A DNA stretch of 33,769 nucleotides from Pseudomonadota bacterium (GCA_021785795.1 JAJYEK010000031.1:1-33769), one strand, 5' to 3'. Positions 24,488-33,769 are shown, counted from the first letter of the stretch. Notes: generated from the letters alone by a model not told the origin. Numbers and translations: made by a program.

Positions 24488-25662
24488 TCCTGCCCGGCGC
24501 CACCCTCGGCGTGGTCGGCGGCGGCCAACTCGGGCGCATGTTCGCGATCACCGCCCAGCGCATGGGCTATCGTGTCGTCGTACTGGATCCGGATCCGGAC
24601 AGCCCGGCCGGACGCTTGGCCGATGTCCATCTCGCGGCTGATTATGTAGATCGGCAGGCACTCGATAAGCTCGCGCGCCTGTGCGCCGCCGTGACTGTCG
24701 AGTTCGAGAACGTGCCGGCGGAGAGCCTCGAACGTCTCGCGCGCACCCGACCGGTGCGCCCGGGCGCCGCTGCCGTTGCCATCGCCCAGGACCGCGTCCG
24801 CGAGAAGCGCTTTCTCGCGGAGTGCGGTCTTGCGGGCGTGCCGTTCGCGGTTGTGCACGACCGTGGCGAACTTTCCGGCGCGCTCACACGCCTCGGTGGC
24901 TCCGCTGTGCTCAAGCGTGCCCGCTTAGGTTACGACGGCAAGGGCCAGGCGCGGGTGCATCGCTTTGCCGACGCGCTCGCCGCCTTCGAGAGTTTCGGCG
25001 GCCAGCCTTGCGTGCTGGAAAAGCTGTGCGTTCTGCAGACGGAGATATCGGTCGTTCTGGCGCGTGGCGCGGACGGTGCCACCGTCATCTATCCCGCGAT
25101 CGAAAACCGCCACCGGCATGGGATTCTCGAAGCCAGCCTAATCCCGGCACGCGCGCCGCGGGCCGTAACGCGCGTTGCCGTGGACGCGGCCGTGCGCATC
25201 TCCAGCGCGCTCGACTACGTCGGCGTGCTGGCAGTCGAGTTTTTCGTGTCGAACGGGAAGTTGCTCGTCAATGAGATCGCGCCGCGCCCGCACAACAGCG
25301 GTCACGTCACCCTCGATGCCTGCGTTACCTCCCAGTTCGAGCAGCAGGTGCGCGCGCTCTGTGGACTGCCGCTCGGCGACCCCGCGCTCTTGTGCCCCGC
25401 AGCGATGACCAATCTGCTCGGCGACCTCTGGACCCGGGGCGCACCGCGCTGGGAGGCGATCCTGCGCGAACCGCGCGCCAAGCTCCATCTGTACGGCAAG
25501 CGCACGGCGCGCCCCGGGCGCAAGATGGGGCACTACACCTGCCTCGGCGACACGCTCGATGAGGCGCGCGCCCGGGCCCTGAGCATCAGGCAGAGCCTGG
25601 TGCGCAAGCCGAAGGCACCGCGCCGGCCGCGGTCGGGGCAGCGCGCGGCAGCGCGCGGTTGA
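24484..25662 (+). CDS. purK: PurK, N5-CAIR synthetase (ATP-grasp)
   Basis: A 392-aa ATP-grasp enzyme that joins bicarbonate to aminoimidazole ribonucleotide using ATP. The N-terminal [14 protein letters not shown]-grasp elements ([14 protein letters not shown]) and the metal-binding [17 protein letters not shown] are intact. A basic tail ([18 protein letters not shown]) extends past the usual end. It overlaps purE by 4 nt (ATGA). It consumes bicarbonate, the compound the neighbouring DAB system accumulates. Confidence 0.95.
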   Translation: MILPGATLGVVGGGQLGRMFAITAQRMGYRVVVLDPDPDSPAGRLADVHLAADYVDRQALDKLARLCAAVTVEFENVPAESLERLARTRPVRPGAAAVAIAQDRVREKRFLAECGLAGVPFAVVHDRGELSGALTRLGGSAVLKRARLGYDGKGQARVHRFADALAAFESFGGQPCVLEKLCVLQTEISVVLARGADGATVIYPAIENRHRHGILEASLIPARAPRAVTRVAVDAAVRISSALDYVGVLAVEFFVSNGKLLVNEIAPRPHNSGHVTLDACVTSQFEQQVRALCGLPLGDPALLCPAAMTNLLGDLWTRGAPRWEAILREPRAKLHLYGKRTARPGRKMGHYTCLGDTLDEARARALSIRQSLVRKPKAPRRPRSGQRAAARG

Positions 25663-25669
25663 CGGCGCC

Positions 25670-25762
25670 GTGCGGCGGCTGACCTATATCCACCCCGACG
25701 ACCGGGCGTTGGTCTGGGGTGACGATACGACGCTGCGCACGGTGGAGGAGGCGCCCACCTAA
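25670..25762 (+). other. Short open frame after purK
   Basis: A 30-codon frame beginning with GTG 25670 and reading LTYIHPDDRALVWGDDTTLR before TAA, in GC-rich sequence 7 nt after purK. It may be the tail of a lost gene. I recognise no family. Confidence 0.25.
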
Positions 25763-25774
25763 CACGGGCGTATC

Positions 25775-25936
25775 CTAGCCGCTGGAGAGCTTGGACCGAG
25801 GCAATTTTCCATTCTCGTCGTAAACGAAATCCATCCGGTTCCGCTTAACGTCCTCCGGATAAAGGAAAATTGGAATGATGTGCGTGCGGACCGATTCTTT
25901 TGCGTTTCCGCAGAGCTTGCAAATTCCGACGTTCAT
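25775..25936 (-). pseudogene. N-terminal fragment of a zinc-knuckle hypothetical protein
   Basis: A 53-aa frame beginning MNVGICKLCGNAKESVRTHI, continuing IPIFLYPEDVKRNRMDFVYD. The CxLCG...HIIP pattern is the start of a family of longer HNH-like or defence-associated hypothetical proteins; here the frame stops after 53 residues, so it is probably truncated. Its base composition is less GC-rich than its neighbours, suggesting transfer. Confidence 0.45.
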
Positions 25937-26445
25937 CGCCCGGATAAAATCTGCCGATAAGGCAAACTTGAGCAATCTGCCATCAGGCTCCGGCCGCAGG
26001 TCTTCCACGGTCCCAGCGTGTACGCATCCCGGGCCGCGGCAAGCGTGGCGGGGCGCGGTTGATTTGCTGCTGCCGGGCAAGACCGAAGCAATGTTACCTC
26101 GTTTAAGTCAATGCCAGGAATGAGCAATGATACCTCACGCGTGACGAGCTCCAGCGGCTCTCGCGCAGCATGAGAGAGGAGATTCAGGATGGATAAGAAG
26201 GCCTTTGCGGAACAGCTGTGTGAGCGTCTCCGGGTATCGCTGTTTTGCGCAAAAATTCGATCATCTGTCCTGCCCCCTTTGACGCGTCTGGTGGTCGCCA
26301 CTGTGGCGTGATCACAGCACGGCTGATCTGCTTCGGTTTTTTTGGCGTATCGGTGCCGACCTCTAGGGGTAGTGGTCTTGTCGTTAAGGGCATAAGTGCC
26401 CGATTAATGGCACGGCAAGTTTTCGGAAAGCCAGGGTTACCGTGC
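25937..26445. other. Degenerate stretch between purK region and sppA
   Basis: About 510 nt with no convincing gene. A 40-codon plus-strand frame at 26189-26311 begins MDKKAFAEQLCERLR after a good GAGAGGAGA ribosome site but looks abruptly changed after residue 16, as if a gene start were joined to unrelated DNA. The rest reads like remnants, and I recognise no element end. Confidence 0.3.
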
Positions 26446-28290
26446 TCATTGCGGCGGCGCAATGGGGCTGTAGGCGAACAGGCCATAGGGATGGGCGCAG
26501 CGCAGCAGCAGGGCGAGGTTTCGCACTTCGCGGTCATGCACACCCAGCACCTGGGCAGCGGCCCGGACCGAGGCGAGCGGACCGCTATCTGCCCCCAGCG
26601 GCCCGAATCCCGCGGAGGGCTCGAGTGCGCTCAACATGCCCGGCTGCCCGGCCCGGGGCAGGTAGCGAACGTGATACTGGCCAGCCAGCAGTCCTGCGAA
26701 TTGTGCCGCTGCCTTGATCGCTTGCTGGATTCCGCCCAGTTTGTTGACCAGCTTGAGCCGTAGCGCTTCCTTCCCGCTCCAAGCCCGCCCCTGGGCGATG
26801 TAGTCGACCTGGGCGGGAGTTAGCCCTCGCGACTTGGCCACGAGATCTACGAAGCGCGAATACAGATGGCCGACTGACGCTTGCATGGCCTTGGCGATAT
26901 CCGGCTTGAGGGGCATCAAGGGCGACAGGGCGCCGGCCGTGGGCGTGTTGGCGACGCCGGAAACGTCGATACCGATCTTGTGGAGAGTGTTCGTGAAATT
27001 TGGGAACAGGGCGAATACACCGATGTCGGCGGTGATGGTGGTGGGCTGAGCGTAGATCGCCTGGGCGGCGGTGGACAACCAGTACGCCCCAGATGCGCCC
27101 AGGGTGCCCATGGACACCACCACCGGCTTGCCCGCCTTGCGCAGCCGCAGCACGGCTTGGCGGATATCTTCGGCCGCGTCGACGCTGCCGCCGGGACTGT
27201 CGACCTGAAGCACTACTGCACGGATCGAATTGTCGTGCGCCAGCCGGTCGAGCTGGTCCACGGTGGATCGGGCGGCCACTACACCGGGCACCGATGTCCT
27301 GCCAGAGACCAGCATGCCGTCGATCGGTACCACCGCGACGGCCGGACCGCTCCGATAGCCGCTGCGGGTGGCGGCCAGGTACCGGCGGTAACCGATCTGC
27401 GGTACATCGCCATTGGCGTGTCCCAACGCTTTGGAGATGGCGATGGTGAAGGCGTGTGGATCACCTAATTCGGATACCAGCCCCCAGCGCAAGGCGAGGC
27501 GGGCGGTATCGCCCTTGGCTGCGGTAATGAGCCGGGGCAGGTCCTGGGCGTAGGCCTGGATCTGTGCTGTCGTCAGACCCCGGCCGGTGGCGACGCTTTC
27601 CTTATAGGTCGACCACCACGTTTTCAACCAGGTCTCGGTCTCCTCCTTGGCGGCAGGAGACATGTCGGTCCGGATGAACGGTTCCACCGCCGACTTGTAC
27701 TTGCCCTTGCGGAACACATACACCTTTACCCCGAGGCGGTGGAGCAGGTCCCTGAAATAGGGCTGATAGTTGGCGTATCCGATGATCAGCACCGCACCCA
27801 GGGAACTCATATAGATATGGTTGGCTTGGGCTGCGAGCAAATAATCGCTCTGGGAATAGCTCGAGGCATAGGCGTAGATGGACTTGCCTGCCTTGCGAAA
27901 GCGTTCCAGGGCCCGGGCCACGGTCTGAAGCTGGGTGATGCTGCCGCCTTGGAAGTCCTGCAGGTCCAAAGCCATTAGCTTGATGCGGGGATCGCTGGCA
28001 GCCCGGTCGATGGCGGTCGTCAGGTGGCGGACCAGCACATCCGGGGCCGGACGGCCGAGCATTTTGTCCAATGAGCGCTGCCAGGGGCTTTCGCGCGGGC
28101 TGTACACCAGATGCCCGTGTGGAGCGACTACCAGCACCGCCGTGGAAGGTACTCCCGGGCGGTACAGCATCTGGAACACGCCGAATCCGATCGCCACCAG
28201 CAGGACCAGGGTCAGCAGGTTGAGCAGTGCCCGGCGCACCCACTGCAACAGACGCCCGAGCCAGGACAAGACAGTCGACATCGTACCCAT
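26446..28290 (-). CDS. sppA: SppA, signal peptide peptidase (67K type)
   Basis: A 614-aa membrane-anchored serine/lysine protease that degrades cleaved signal peptides at the inner membrane. A single N-terminal helix (about residues 21-42) anchors it. The two tandem peptidase S49 domains of the long class are visible; the candidate general-base lysine is K199 (KGKYKSAVEPF) and the nucleophile S400 (MGTLGASGAYW), after the conserved VDSPGGSVDA. Length matches the E. coli enzyme. ATG 28290 is preferred because AAGGA lies 6 nt upstream; the frame is open further upstream. It stands alone on the minus strand. Confidence 0.94.
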   Translation of the reverse strand: MGTMSTVLSWLGRLLQWVRRALLNLLTLVLLVAIGFGVFQMLYRPGVPSTAVLVVAPHGHLVYSPRESPWQRSLDKMLGRPAPDVLVRHLTTAIDRAASDPRIKLMALDLQDFQGGSITQLQTVARALERFRKAGKSIYAYASSYSQSDYLLAAQANHIYMSSLGAVLIIGYANYQPYFRDLLHRLGVKVYVFRKGKYKSAVEPFIRTDMSPAAKEETETWLKTWWSTYKESVATGRGLTTAQIQAYAQDLPRLITAAKGDTARLALRWGLVSELGDPHAFTIAISKALGHANGDVPQIGYRRYLAATRSGYRSGPAVAVVPIDGMLVSGRTSVPGVVAARSTVDQLDRLAHDNSIRAVVLQVDSPGGSVDAAEDIRQAVLRLRKAGKPVVVSMGTLGASGAYWLSTAAQAIYAQPTTITADIGVFALFPNFTNTLHKIGIDVSGVANTPTAGALSPLMPLKPDIAKAMQASVGHLYSRFVDLVAKSRGLTPAQVDYIAQGRAWSGKEALRLKLVNKLGGIQQAIKAAAQFAGLLAGQYHVRYLPRAGQPGMLSALEPSAGFGPLGADSGPLASVRAAAQVLGVHDREVRNLALLLRCAHPYGLFAYSPIAPPQ

Positions 28291-28957
28291 TGTTTTCCTT
28301 GCGGTTAGGTTCGTCCCGTAGGCAGAGACTTGTTGATCATCTGCTCGACCCGAAATAGTCGACACCCACGTTTGGTTGGTGGGTGCACGGCCGGCGATTG
28401 TTCCATTGTGGCTTAAAGAATTCTAGTGCCCCGGGCAGTTTATCCATGAAACGCCAAGAAGGTGCGTGGAATTGTGGGGTTTTACCTCGCCGGCCGGATT
28501 GGGTGCTGGTGCTGTGTGTGTACGGGAAAAATCCGGATGCGCGCTGCGTGCAAACGGCCCGTGGAGTGTGTTGTCCATGTATCGAGTCGCCAACACCCAT
28601 CCCCCTTCACGGTTGTAGTTACTCAGCATCCCGCTGTGGCGTTCGCGCCGACGAACAAGGCCGCGAATCGGAAGAGGGCAACAATAACCGGTTTCCCATA
28701 CCCCGGTGATTACGTTCGGCATGATAGCGGGCCAGGTATTCCTTCCCTCCCCGCTTTCCAGGTCGAAAAGGGACACGATTACGACTTGTTCAGCCACGTC
28801 GACAGGTTCCGACCGGGCTCGCTACCAGGGGCGGAATTGGTCCGGAAAGGGCGGCAATTTGCTCCAGAATCACTGGCAGGAAAGGATCGGAATGCGCAAT
28901 CGAGCACCGTCAACCTGATAACGGCAATGTGCGTCGAGCGAAGGCTGGCACTTTAGA
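28291..28957. other. Gene-poor stretch upstream of sppA
   Basis: About 670 nt with only short overlapping open frames and no recognisable protein, RNA gene or element end. The sppA promoter should lie at its left side. A short inverted repeat (CACCCACG, then TTGGTGGGTG) is near 28365-28386. The lower GC content and the adjoining transposase remnant suggest old mobile DNA. Confidence 0.4.
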
Positions 28958-29359
28958 GTGGCCAGAAGCTCGAAAAACCCCCAGGACGAACTGGCCTTCA
29001 TCGAAGCCGATGTGCCGACGCTGCGCCGCGAGCATGCCGTGCCCGTGATCCCCACGTCGCACCGGCTTCCCACGCTGGCCCAGTTCTACCGCGATCGCGC
29101 CGACTGCGAGAACAATTTCGATGAACTGAAGAACCAGTGGGACTGCGGTGGCTTCACCATCCAGGACCCCGGGCGCTGCCAGCTCATCGCGCGATTCGTC
29201 TTCGTGCGGCTGGCCAATCGCGGCAAACACCACCGCGGACTGCCTCTGCGCGATCCCCAGGCGGGCCTTTGCCTGATTCCTGCATGCCACGATTGGCCCG
29301 CCAGGCGAGTTGGCGCTCGAAAATTGGGTTTGACGGGGGCGGTCGACTGCCGAATCTAG
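28958..29359 (+). pseudogene. Transposase C-terminal remnant (IS4/IS1380-like)
   Basis: The frame contains LAQFYRDRADCENNFDELKN followed by QWDCGGFTIQDPGRCQLIAR, the C-terminal catalytic-Glu region of DDE transposases of the IS4/IS1380 group. The N-terminal catalytic domain is missing, and after FVRLANRGKHH the expected sequence is lost, probably by frameshift. GTG 28958 is just the first start codon in frame. Confidence 0.65.
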
Positions 29360-29505
29360 CGTCAGGAAAAAGACTCGCACTGCGCGTCTGGCATGGATCG
29401 TAAAACACTACCATATCAACAGTTGCAGAAGTAAGGAACGTAGACTTCTATTATAAAGATCCCGGGGACAACTCTTCCTTTTGACCTGAGGCAAAGGAGC
29501 CGAGC

Positions 29506-30330
29506 GTGAACAAGAGCACGTTTTCCGTCGTGCTAACTATCAGCGCGCTGATGCCGGTGGTCACGCACGCGAATATCGTATCATCTCTAAATGAGGCATC
29601 ATTTTCATATCTGTCTCTCAAGCAGAACTATTCGGAGACCGAAGGTGTTGCCACGCTCGACAGCGAGTCCGGGACAATCCCCGGCATTGGCGTGACACTA
29701 CGGGCGACCAACCGCCGCGGGGCATACGGACAGCTGGGGCTGCGCTATTTCAGCGGGAACGACACCTACGTGGGGGCACTACAAAATGGCACGCCAGCCA
29801 ACGGACTGACCGGGAACCGCATTCTGGAGTTTGAAGGCCGTCTCGGGCAGGCGTTTGATGTGGCAACAGACATGACGGTTTTACCATACCTGGAGGCAGG
29901 AATCAGGACGTGGAAGCGCAACCTGGGCGGTCCAGAGCCCTACACGGAAACCTACCGAAACGATTGGATCGGGGCCGGCGTAAAGGAACTTTTCGCGCCA
30001 AGATGGGCTGGAGCCACCCAGCCGTTGGTATTGTCGCTCTCAGGCTCCATTGCCACCACATTCAGCGGCAGCATGGCGACATCGGGGCTTGTGAACTATG
30101 GGGTGCCGGACGAGAGCTTTGGGTTGGGCGACCATGTCCGATATGCGCTCGGGCTTGATGCCGACTATGCGCTGACTGATATCCTGCATCTGCGCATCGG
30201 CGCGCGTTGGGAGCAATTCGGTTACGGCGCGTCGGCTCCGGTCCCGATTGGCGGCGGCTACGAGATGCTGGAGCCGGACAGTGCGACCAGGGAGTTCATC
30301 TTGCACGCCGGCGTGGCAGCATCGTTCTGA
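29506..30330 (+). CDS. Outer-membrane beta-barrel protein, unknown function
   Basis: A 274-aa exported protein. A clear signal peptide (residues 1-22, cleavage after VTHA) precedes alternating aromatic and polar beta strands with Gly-rich turns, such as GAYGQLGLRYFSGND and HLRIGARWEQFGYGAS. It ends in phenylalanine (GVAASF), the outer-membrane sorting signal. AAAGGAG lies upstream of the GTG/ATG start region; ATG 29506 is chosen. The upstream 140 nt is AT-rich and could hold a promoter. No specific family recognised; it converges on the phospholipase gene. Confidence 0.8.
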   Translation: MNKSTFSVVLTISALMPVVTHANIVSSLNEASFSYLSLKQNYSETEGVATLDSESGTIPGIGVTLRATNRRGAYGQLGLRYFSGNDTYVGALQNGTPANGLTGNRILEFEGRLGQAFDVATDMTVLPYLEAGIRTWKRNLGGPEPYTETYRNDWIGAGVKELFAPRWAGATQPLVLSLSGSIATTFSGSMATSGLVNYGVPDESFGLGDHVRYALGLDADYALTDILHLRIGARWEQFGYGASAPVPIGGGYEMLEPDSATREFILHAGVAASF

Positions 30331-30527
30331 CTGCTGCTTGATCGGGCATTTGTTGCTACGGACCGTTGGATGAACATGGTTGCGCCCCGGTCCACCGGAG
30401 AAGAATCCCGCCGAACCCCTCTCAACGTGTTCAGCGATGCCTGTTTCGAGGCCCGATTGCGAGGCAATTCCTTCCCTGCGCGACTTTGCGCCGTGTTCGC
30501 TCCCATCGCCTTGGCGGGGGGTGGCGC

Positions 30528-31364
30528 TCAATAGTCGTTGAGACTGATGCCGATGCCCAGGGCCTCGGTACGATGATTGTACTCAATGAGGCTCTGGCCA
30601 TACCCGGAATAGAATTGCACGTAGCCGTGCAGCTCCTGCACCAGAGGGAAACTCCAGCTTAACTGTGTGCCACCGCGTGAGAAACCGCTTATCACCGTGT
30701 TGCGCGAGAGAAGCGAGAAGGTCTGCCGGCCGCGGTGGTAGCTTACGACGAATTCCCCGTAGCCCAGATAGTGCGCGATATCCGGGTTGTGTTCCATGAG
30801 GCTTTGGTCGCGGATCGGGTACCAGGCCCGCACCCGTACGGTCCAGGCATTGTGCGCTAATGTGCTACCCACGTAGATGCGGTTCCAAGAGCGCTCCAAA
30901 TTCCCGCCGCGCCCATTGGACTGGTGTACGGCGCCGACATCCGCGGATTGCCACTGCCACCCCCAAGGCAGGGGGTGACCCAAGGCGTACTGGAAGAAGA
31001 TCGCTGGTTCGTAGTCGGATTCGCGGAAAAACGGCGAGCGCACGTAGGACTGCCAGTAGGAAAGCTGCGTGTATGCGCCGTAGAGTGTCACGGGCATTCC
31101 ACCGATGTTGCTCAACACCGGGACGCGCACACTGAACTGGAACTTGAACTCGATTTGCTTGAGACTCTGGCCTTCCGGCGTCTGCCCGGCGTACACTCCC
31201 TGGTCGGGTGTCGCCGTGTAGTAGAACGGTATGATGTAGTTGGGCTTGTAGAGCGAAATACGGTAGCGATCAGGCGGTGCTGGCTCGCTCTGCGCCGGAT
31301 TCTTCACTGTCACCGTCGGCACCTCGACCGTCGTGGTCGCGACATTGTGCACATAAGAGATCAT
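30528..31364 (-). CDS. pldA: Outer-membrane phospholipase A-like protein without signal peptide
   Basis: A homologue of OMPLA, which hydrolyses phospholipids in the outer membrane. The catalytic triad is intact: H147, S149 and N161 in VHQSNGRGG and RSWNRIYV, with the same 2 and 12 residue spacings as H142, S144, N156 in E. coli. The end QVYSGYG-type motif is present as FYSGYGQSLIEYN, followed by LNDY. From ATG 31364 (GGGGAG 6 nt upstream) the product is 278 aa, about the mature enzyme length, but no signal peptide can be seen, even if the longer frame to 31583 is used. The gene may have lost its 5' end or have an unusual export route. Confidence 0.8.
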   Translation of the reverse strand: MISYVHNVATTTVEVPTVTVKNPAQSEPAPPDRYRISLYKPNYIIPFYYTATPDQGVYAGQTPEGQSLKQIEFKFQFSVRVPVLSNIGGMPVTLYGAYTQLSYWQSYVRSPFFRESDYEPAIFFQYALGHPLPWGWQWQSADVGAVHQSNGRGGNLERSWNRIYVGSTLAHNAWTVRVRAWYPIRDQSLMEHNPDIAHYLGYGEFVVSYHRGRQTFSLLSRNTVISGFSRGGTQLSWSFPLVQELHGYVQFYSGYGQSLIEYNHRTEALGIGISLNDY

Positions 31365-31507
31365 CGGCATCTCCCCTGCATTCCTTCGTCGGATTCCTAA
31401 GCGGACGCCGAATCCATTTCGCGCGGTCGCCCCTCTCCCGCAGCGAGGCGTGAGCGGCGAATTCCCTTGTCGTTTATCATAACGAGTAGCGCGATCGAAG
31501 TCTTGCC

Positions 31508-31603
31508 ATGGCCACGCAGAGCGTAAGTATCTTCGTGCATGTGGAAGAGACGTTGCAGGAGCAAAAGGATCGCTTCGATGCATTTCGCCTCGACCGTGTA
31601 TGA
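31508..31603 (+). other. Short open frame, possible protein fragment
   Basis: A 31-codon frame reading MATQSVSIFVHVEETLQEQK and ending RFDAFRLDRV. The beginning looks like the start of a small ferredoxin-fold protein (HMA-like), but it stops early. Probably a fragment. Confidence 0.25.
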
Positions 31604-31918
31604 GTTTCTGCTATTTGCCTTGGCGAATGCGAGCTATTTTCCGACAGGCGGCTTCATATCGTGACTTCACCGGTTTGGTTTTGGCTTGCGGCAGAGGTAG
31701 CCCGTGCGCTTCCCGAGTTGGGCTGAGATGGTATGTGTAAAACAAGGGCTTTTCATTCAACTGCCCAACCAGGCCGGATATACTGACGGAAAGGCCGTCC
31801 AACGCCTATTATGAACAATCATCCGATGTGCTGTAGTGCGCGAATATTGATGCTCTAGCATGGGTGTGTGCAAGACGGTTAGGACGACCCGTGCTGACTT
31901 TCATCTGAAGGCTACCCA
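31604..31918. other. Gene-poor gap before the metallophosphoesterase
   Basis: Contains a 63-codon minus-strand frame (31611-31802) with a lysine/arginine-rich end that I do not recognise and would not call a gene. The rest is low-GC sequence that should include the promoter of the downstream phosphoesterase. A ribosome site before ATG 31919 is weak (GAAGG). Confidence 0.35.
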
Positions 31919-33040
31919 ATGACCCGCCTTCTTCAGCCCTTCGTTATCGCTGTCACTGTGCTCCTCGCAGGTGCATACGTTTATGTTGCAGCGCGTCTTG
32001 CCTCGGGGCCGTGGGGCAGCGGCTTACTGGCGATTCCCTTTGTGCTCGTCTGGATCGTCCCGGTGATCTACTGGGGCGAGCGGCGGGACCGCAAGGAGAC
32101 CCGGATCGACGGGCTCGTTCATCAGGCGAGCTACCTCTCAATGGCGTGGGTCAGCTTCATCCTCGTCGGCACGTTCTCGCGAGACCTGGTACTCCTCGTC
32201 ACGGCCCTCCTATCGCTCGATGAAGTGCACAGAGCCGTGGCGCAGCAGGGCATCCCGGTAGTGCTTGTCGCCTCGTTGTGCGCTCTGGTGGTCGGTGCGC
32301 TTACGGCGTTGCGCGGACCACGGGTGAAGGAAGTTGTGGTGCGTGTGTCTGCGCTGCATCCGGATCTCAAGGACTTTCGCATCGTACAGATCTCCGATCT
32401 GCACGTCGGTCGCAACATCCGTCGTAGCTATGTCGAGCGCGTCGTCGAGCGTACCCAGGACCTCGCACCGGACTTGGTGGCCATCACGGGTGACATGGTC
32501 GATGGTGCAGTGGAACGCCTTGGGCCGGACGTTGCGCCGCTCGCTGGACTCGCCAAGAACGACAGGGCTTTCTTCGTGCTCGGTAACCACGACTGCTACT
32601 CAGGAGCGCCCGAGTGGATCGCGCACTTTCGGCATATGGGTATGCGAGTGCTGCTGAACGAGCATATTGTGTTCCGTAAGGGCATGGCGACGGTCGTTGT
32701 CGGCGGAGTTGTTGATCCGGCATATAGATTGGCGCGGCCGGAAATCTCGCTCGATGATGCGCCAAATGCCGATTTTCGCCTTCTCCTTGCCCACAACCCG
32801 AAGTTCGCACCGCTCGGGGCGCAGGCCGGGTTCGATCTGCAGTTATCCGGTCACACCCACGCCGGGCAGTTCTTTCCATGGACTCTTGCTGTACGGCTCG
32901 TGCATGCCCCGCATGTGGCCGGACTCTCGCGCGAGCGTGCCATGTGGGTCTACGTAAGCGCCGGCACCGGCACGTGGGGGCCACCAGTGCGCTTTGGCAC
33001 TAGCCCGGAGATTACACTTATAAGGCTCATGCCAGCCTGA
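31919..33040 (+). CDS. Membrane-anchored metallophosphoesterase (YaeI-like)
   Basis: A 373-aa calcineurin-like phosphoesterase. The first ~130 residues contain about four membrane helices; the catalytic domain follows with all metal-binding motifs: QISDLHVG, TGDMVDG, LGNHDC, LLAHNP and SGHTHAGQ. E. coli YaeI and relatives act on lipid phosphodiesters or similar substrates; the substrate here is not known. ATG 31919 starts directly at the first helix (MTRLLQPFVIAVTVLLAGAY). It is the last intact host gene before the group II intron. Confidence 0.9.
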   Translation: MTRLLQPFVIAVTVLLAGAYVYVAARLASGPWGSGLLAIPFVLVWIVPVIYWGERRDRKETRIDGLVHQASYLSMAWVSFILVGTFSRDLVLLVTALLSLDEVHRAVAQQGIPVVLVASLCALVVGALTALRGPRVKEVVVRVSALHPDLKDFRIVQISDLHVGRNIRRSYVERVVERTQDLAPDLVAITGDMVDGAVERLGPDVAPLAGLAKNDRAFFVLGNHDCYSGAPEWIAHFRHMGMRVLLNEHIVFRKGMATVVVGGVVDPAYRLARPEISLDDAPNADFRLLLAHNPKFAPLGAQAGFDLQLSGHTHAGQFFPWTLAVRLVHAPHVAGLSRERAMWVYVSAGTGTWGPPVRFGTSPEITLIRLMPA

Positions 33041-33171
33041 GGAGCTGAACTGATGGGAAGGGCTTCTCCCTGCCAGGACGGCATCAAAGTGCCAGACTGA
33101 TGGGAGCAGGCCGCATCGGCATGAGGCCCAGCGATCTCAAACATCAGCCGCAAGCAGGAGTCCATTCCATT

Positions 33172-33769
33172 GTGCGCCAGGCTAACCGGCATAGAAGCGG
33201 TGAGCGCAAGCCTCATGCGGATAGGGTGTAGCGAACCAGTCTGGCCCCGAGTCATGCGCGACGGCGCGCAAGTGCCGGCGTGAAGCGTTGACAGGGGAAG
33301 ATGTGGGCCGGGTATGGAGTCGTGTAACGGACAGTTCCGGGATGCCGACGTCTTAATGGATACGGAAGGCAACACGGACGATGGCGCCAGACGCGAGTCA
33401 TCGCACGATCCCGCGCGATCTGAGACCCCGCGCACGCATCGAAGCTTCATGCACGGGACCTGGGAGATCCCGCCGCAGTCCAGCTGTAATCGGCTGGACC
33501 TGTCAGGGAATGCCGCTGGCGATGAGCCTGACGGGACCCGGGGTGGGAAGTCGGACGATGGCATAGTACCGATGAATCGGTCGAACGCGGGTCATACCGC
33601 GGAGACCGTGGAGGGAAGGCCGTCGACCAAGAGGAACGCGTGGCGGGCTGCCGCGGTTCACCGCGGCGGCTACCGTGCCCAGCCTGTCCTACGGACCTAC
33701 ATCCCCAAAGCAGGTGGCACACAACGGCCTCTGGGTATCGCGGCGCTGGAAGACAAGATTGTCCAGCAT
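33172..33769 (+). mobile_element. Group II intron, 5' part, running off the right edge
   Basis: The inferred 5' end is GTGCGCC at 33172, matching the GUGYG start of bacterial group II introns. The following ~180 nt have no good frame and would form domains I-III; the reverse-transcriptase frame opens at about 33356. The identification rests on the intron-type protein frame and the 5' consensus; I could not fold the RNA. The 3' end lies outside the window. Confidence 0.7.
33356..33769 (+). pseudogene. ltrA: Group II intron reverse transcriptase/maturase, partial, internal deletion
   Basis: The frame is open from ATG 33356 (or ATG 33449) to the right edge. The leader (MHGTWEIPPQ, KSDDGIVPMNRSNAG, VEGRPSTKRN) and then HRGGYRAQPVLRTYIPKAGG and QRPLGIAALEDKIVQH match known intron-encoded proteins. 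In those proteins roughly 80 residues separate the leader from HRGGYRAQP; this segment carries the first reverse-transcriptase motifs (typically SPGVDGVTW). Here the two are joined after only a few residues, so the enzyme is probably inactive. The size of the loss is from family knowledge, not an alignment. Confidence 0.75.

Noticed and set aside
28337..28600. 87-codon minus-strand frame upstream of sppA
   Set aside because: No recognisable family, no start signal, and composition unlike coding neighbours.

Overview
The window looks like a high-GC proteobacterial chemolithoautotroph, most likely a sulfur- or iron-oxidising gammaproteobacterium or relative. It carries a form IA RuBisCO and alpha-carboxysome (cso) operon, a DAB-type inorganic carbon pump, and two CbbR-like regulators. 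Species cannot be named from sequence alone.

Layout. (a) 1-2756 is mobile DNA: an IS3-type element whose orfA is split by an IS110/IS1111-type element, with orfB then fused in frame to the tail of an IS21-type istA. (b) 2885-10160 (minus strand) reads, in transcription order, dabB (10160), a small membrane protein, dabA, a PII-like protein, and then a separately promoted cbbR. The first four are joined by overlapping stop/start codons. (c) A 0.68-kb divergent control region (10161-10837) separates this from the plus-strand operon cbbL-cbbS-csoS2-csoSCA-csoS4A-csoS4B-csoS1-ferritin-like-acRAF-mcdA-mcdB-cbbR2-nudix/thiE (10838-20905). Together these would import bicarbonate, encapsulate RuBisCO and carbonic anhydrase in a shell, assemble RuBisCO and position carboxysomes on the nucleoid.

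(d) 20902-23240 is the most unusual part. Remnants of the same operon recur in the same order: a one-repeat CsoS2 N-terminus-like mini-gene, the tail of csoS4B, the front of csoS1, an internal piece of cbbR, and the first codons of the nudix gene. Among them sits an intact aldolase-fold/Dabb fusion gene whose catalytic residues appear to be lost. This looks like a decayed second carboxysome cassette that may have left two small or novel carboxysome-linked proteins. (e) 23237-25662 holds two unknown genes and purE-purK, all with overlapping or near-overlapping junctions.

(f) 25670-33769 is mixed: small gene fragments, sppA, an IS transposase remnant, an outer-membrane barrel protein, a pldA-type phospholipase with no visible signal peptide, a membrane-anchored metallophosphoesterase, and at the right edge the 5' part of a group II intron whose reverse-transcriptase gene seems to have an internal deletion.

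A shared octamer, ATCTATAG, occurs upstream of both cbbR (twice) and cbbL (once plus a half site) and is a candidate CbbR operator. No tRNA, rRNA or CRISPR array was seen.
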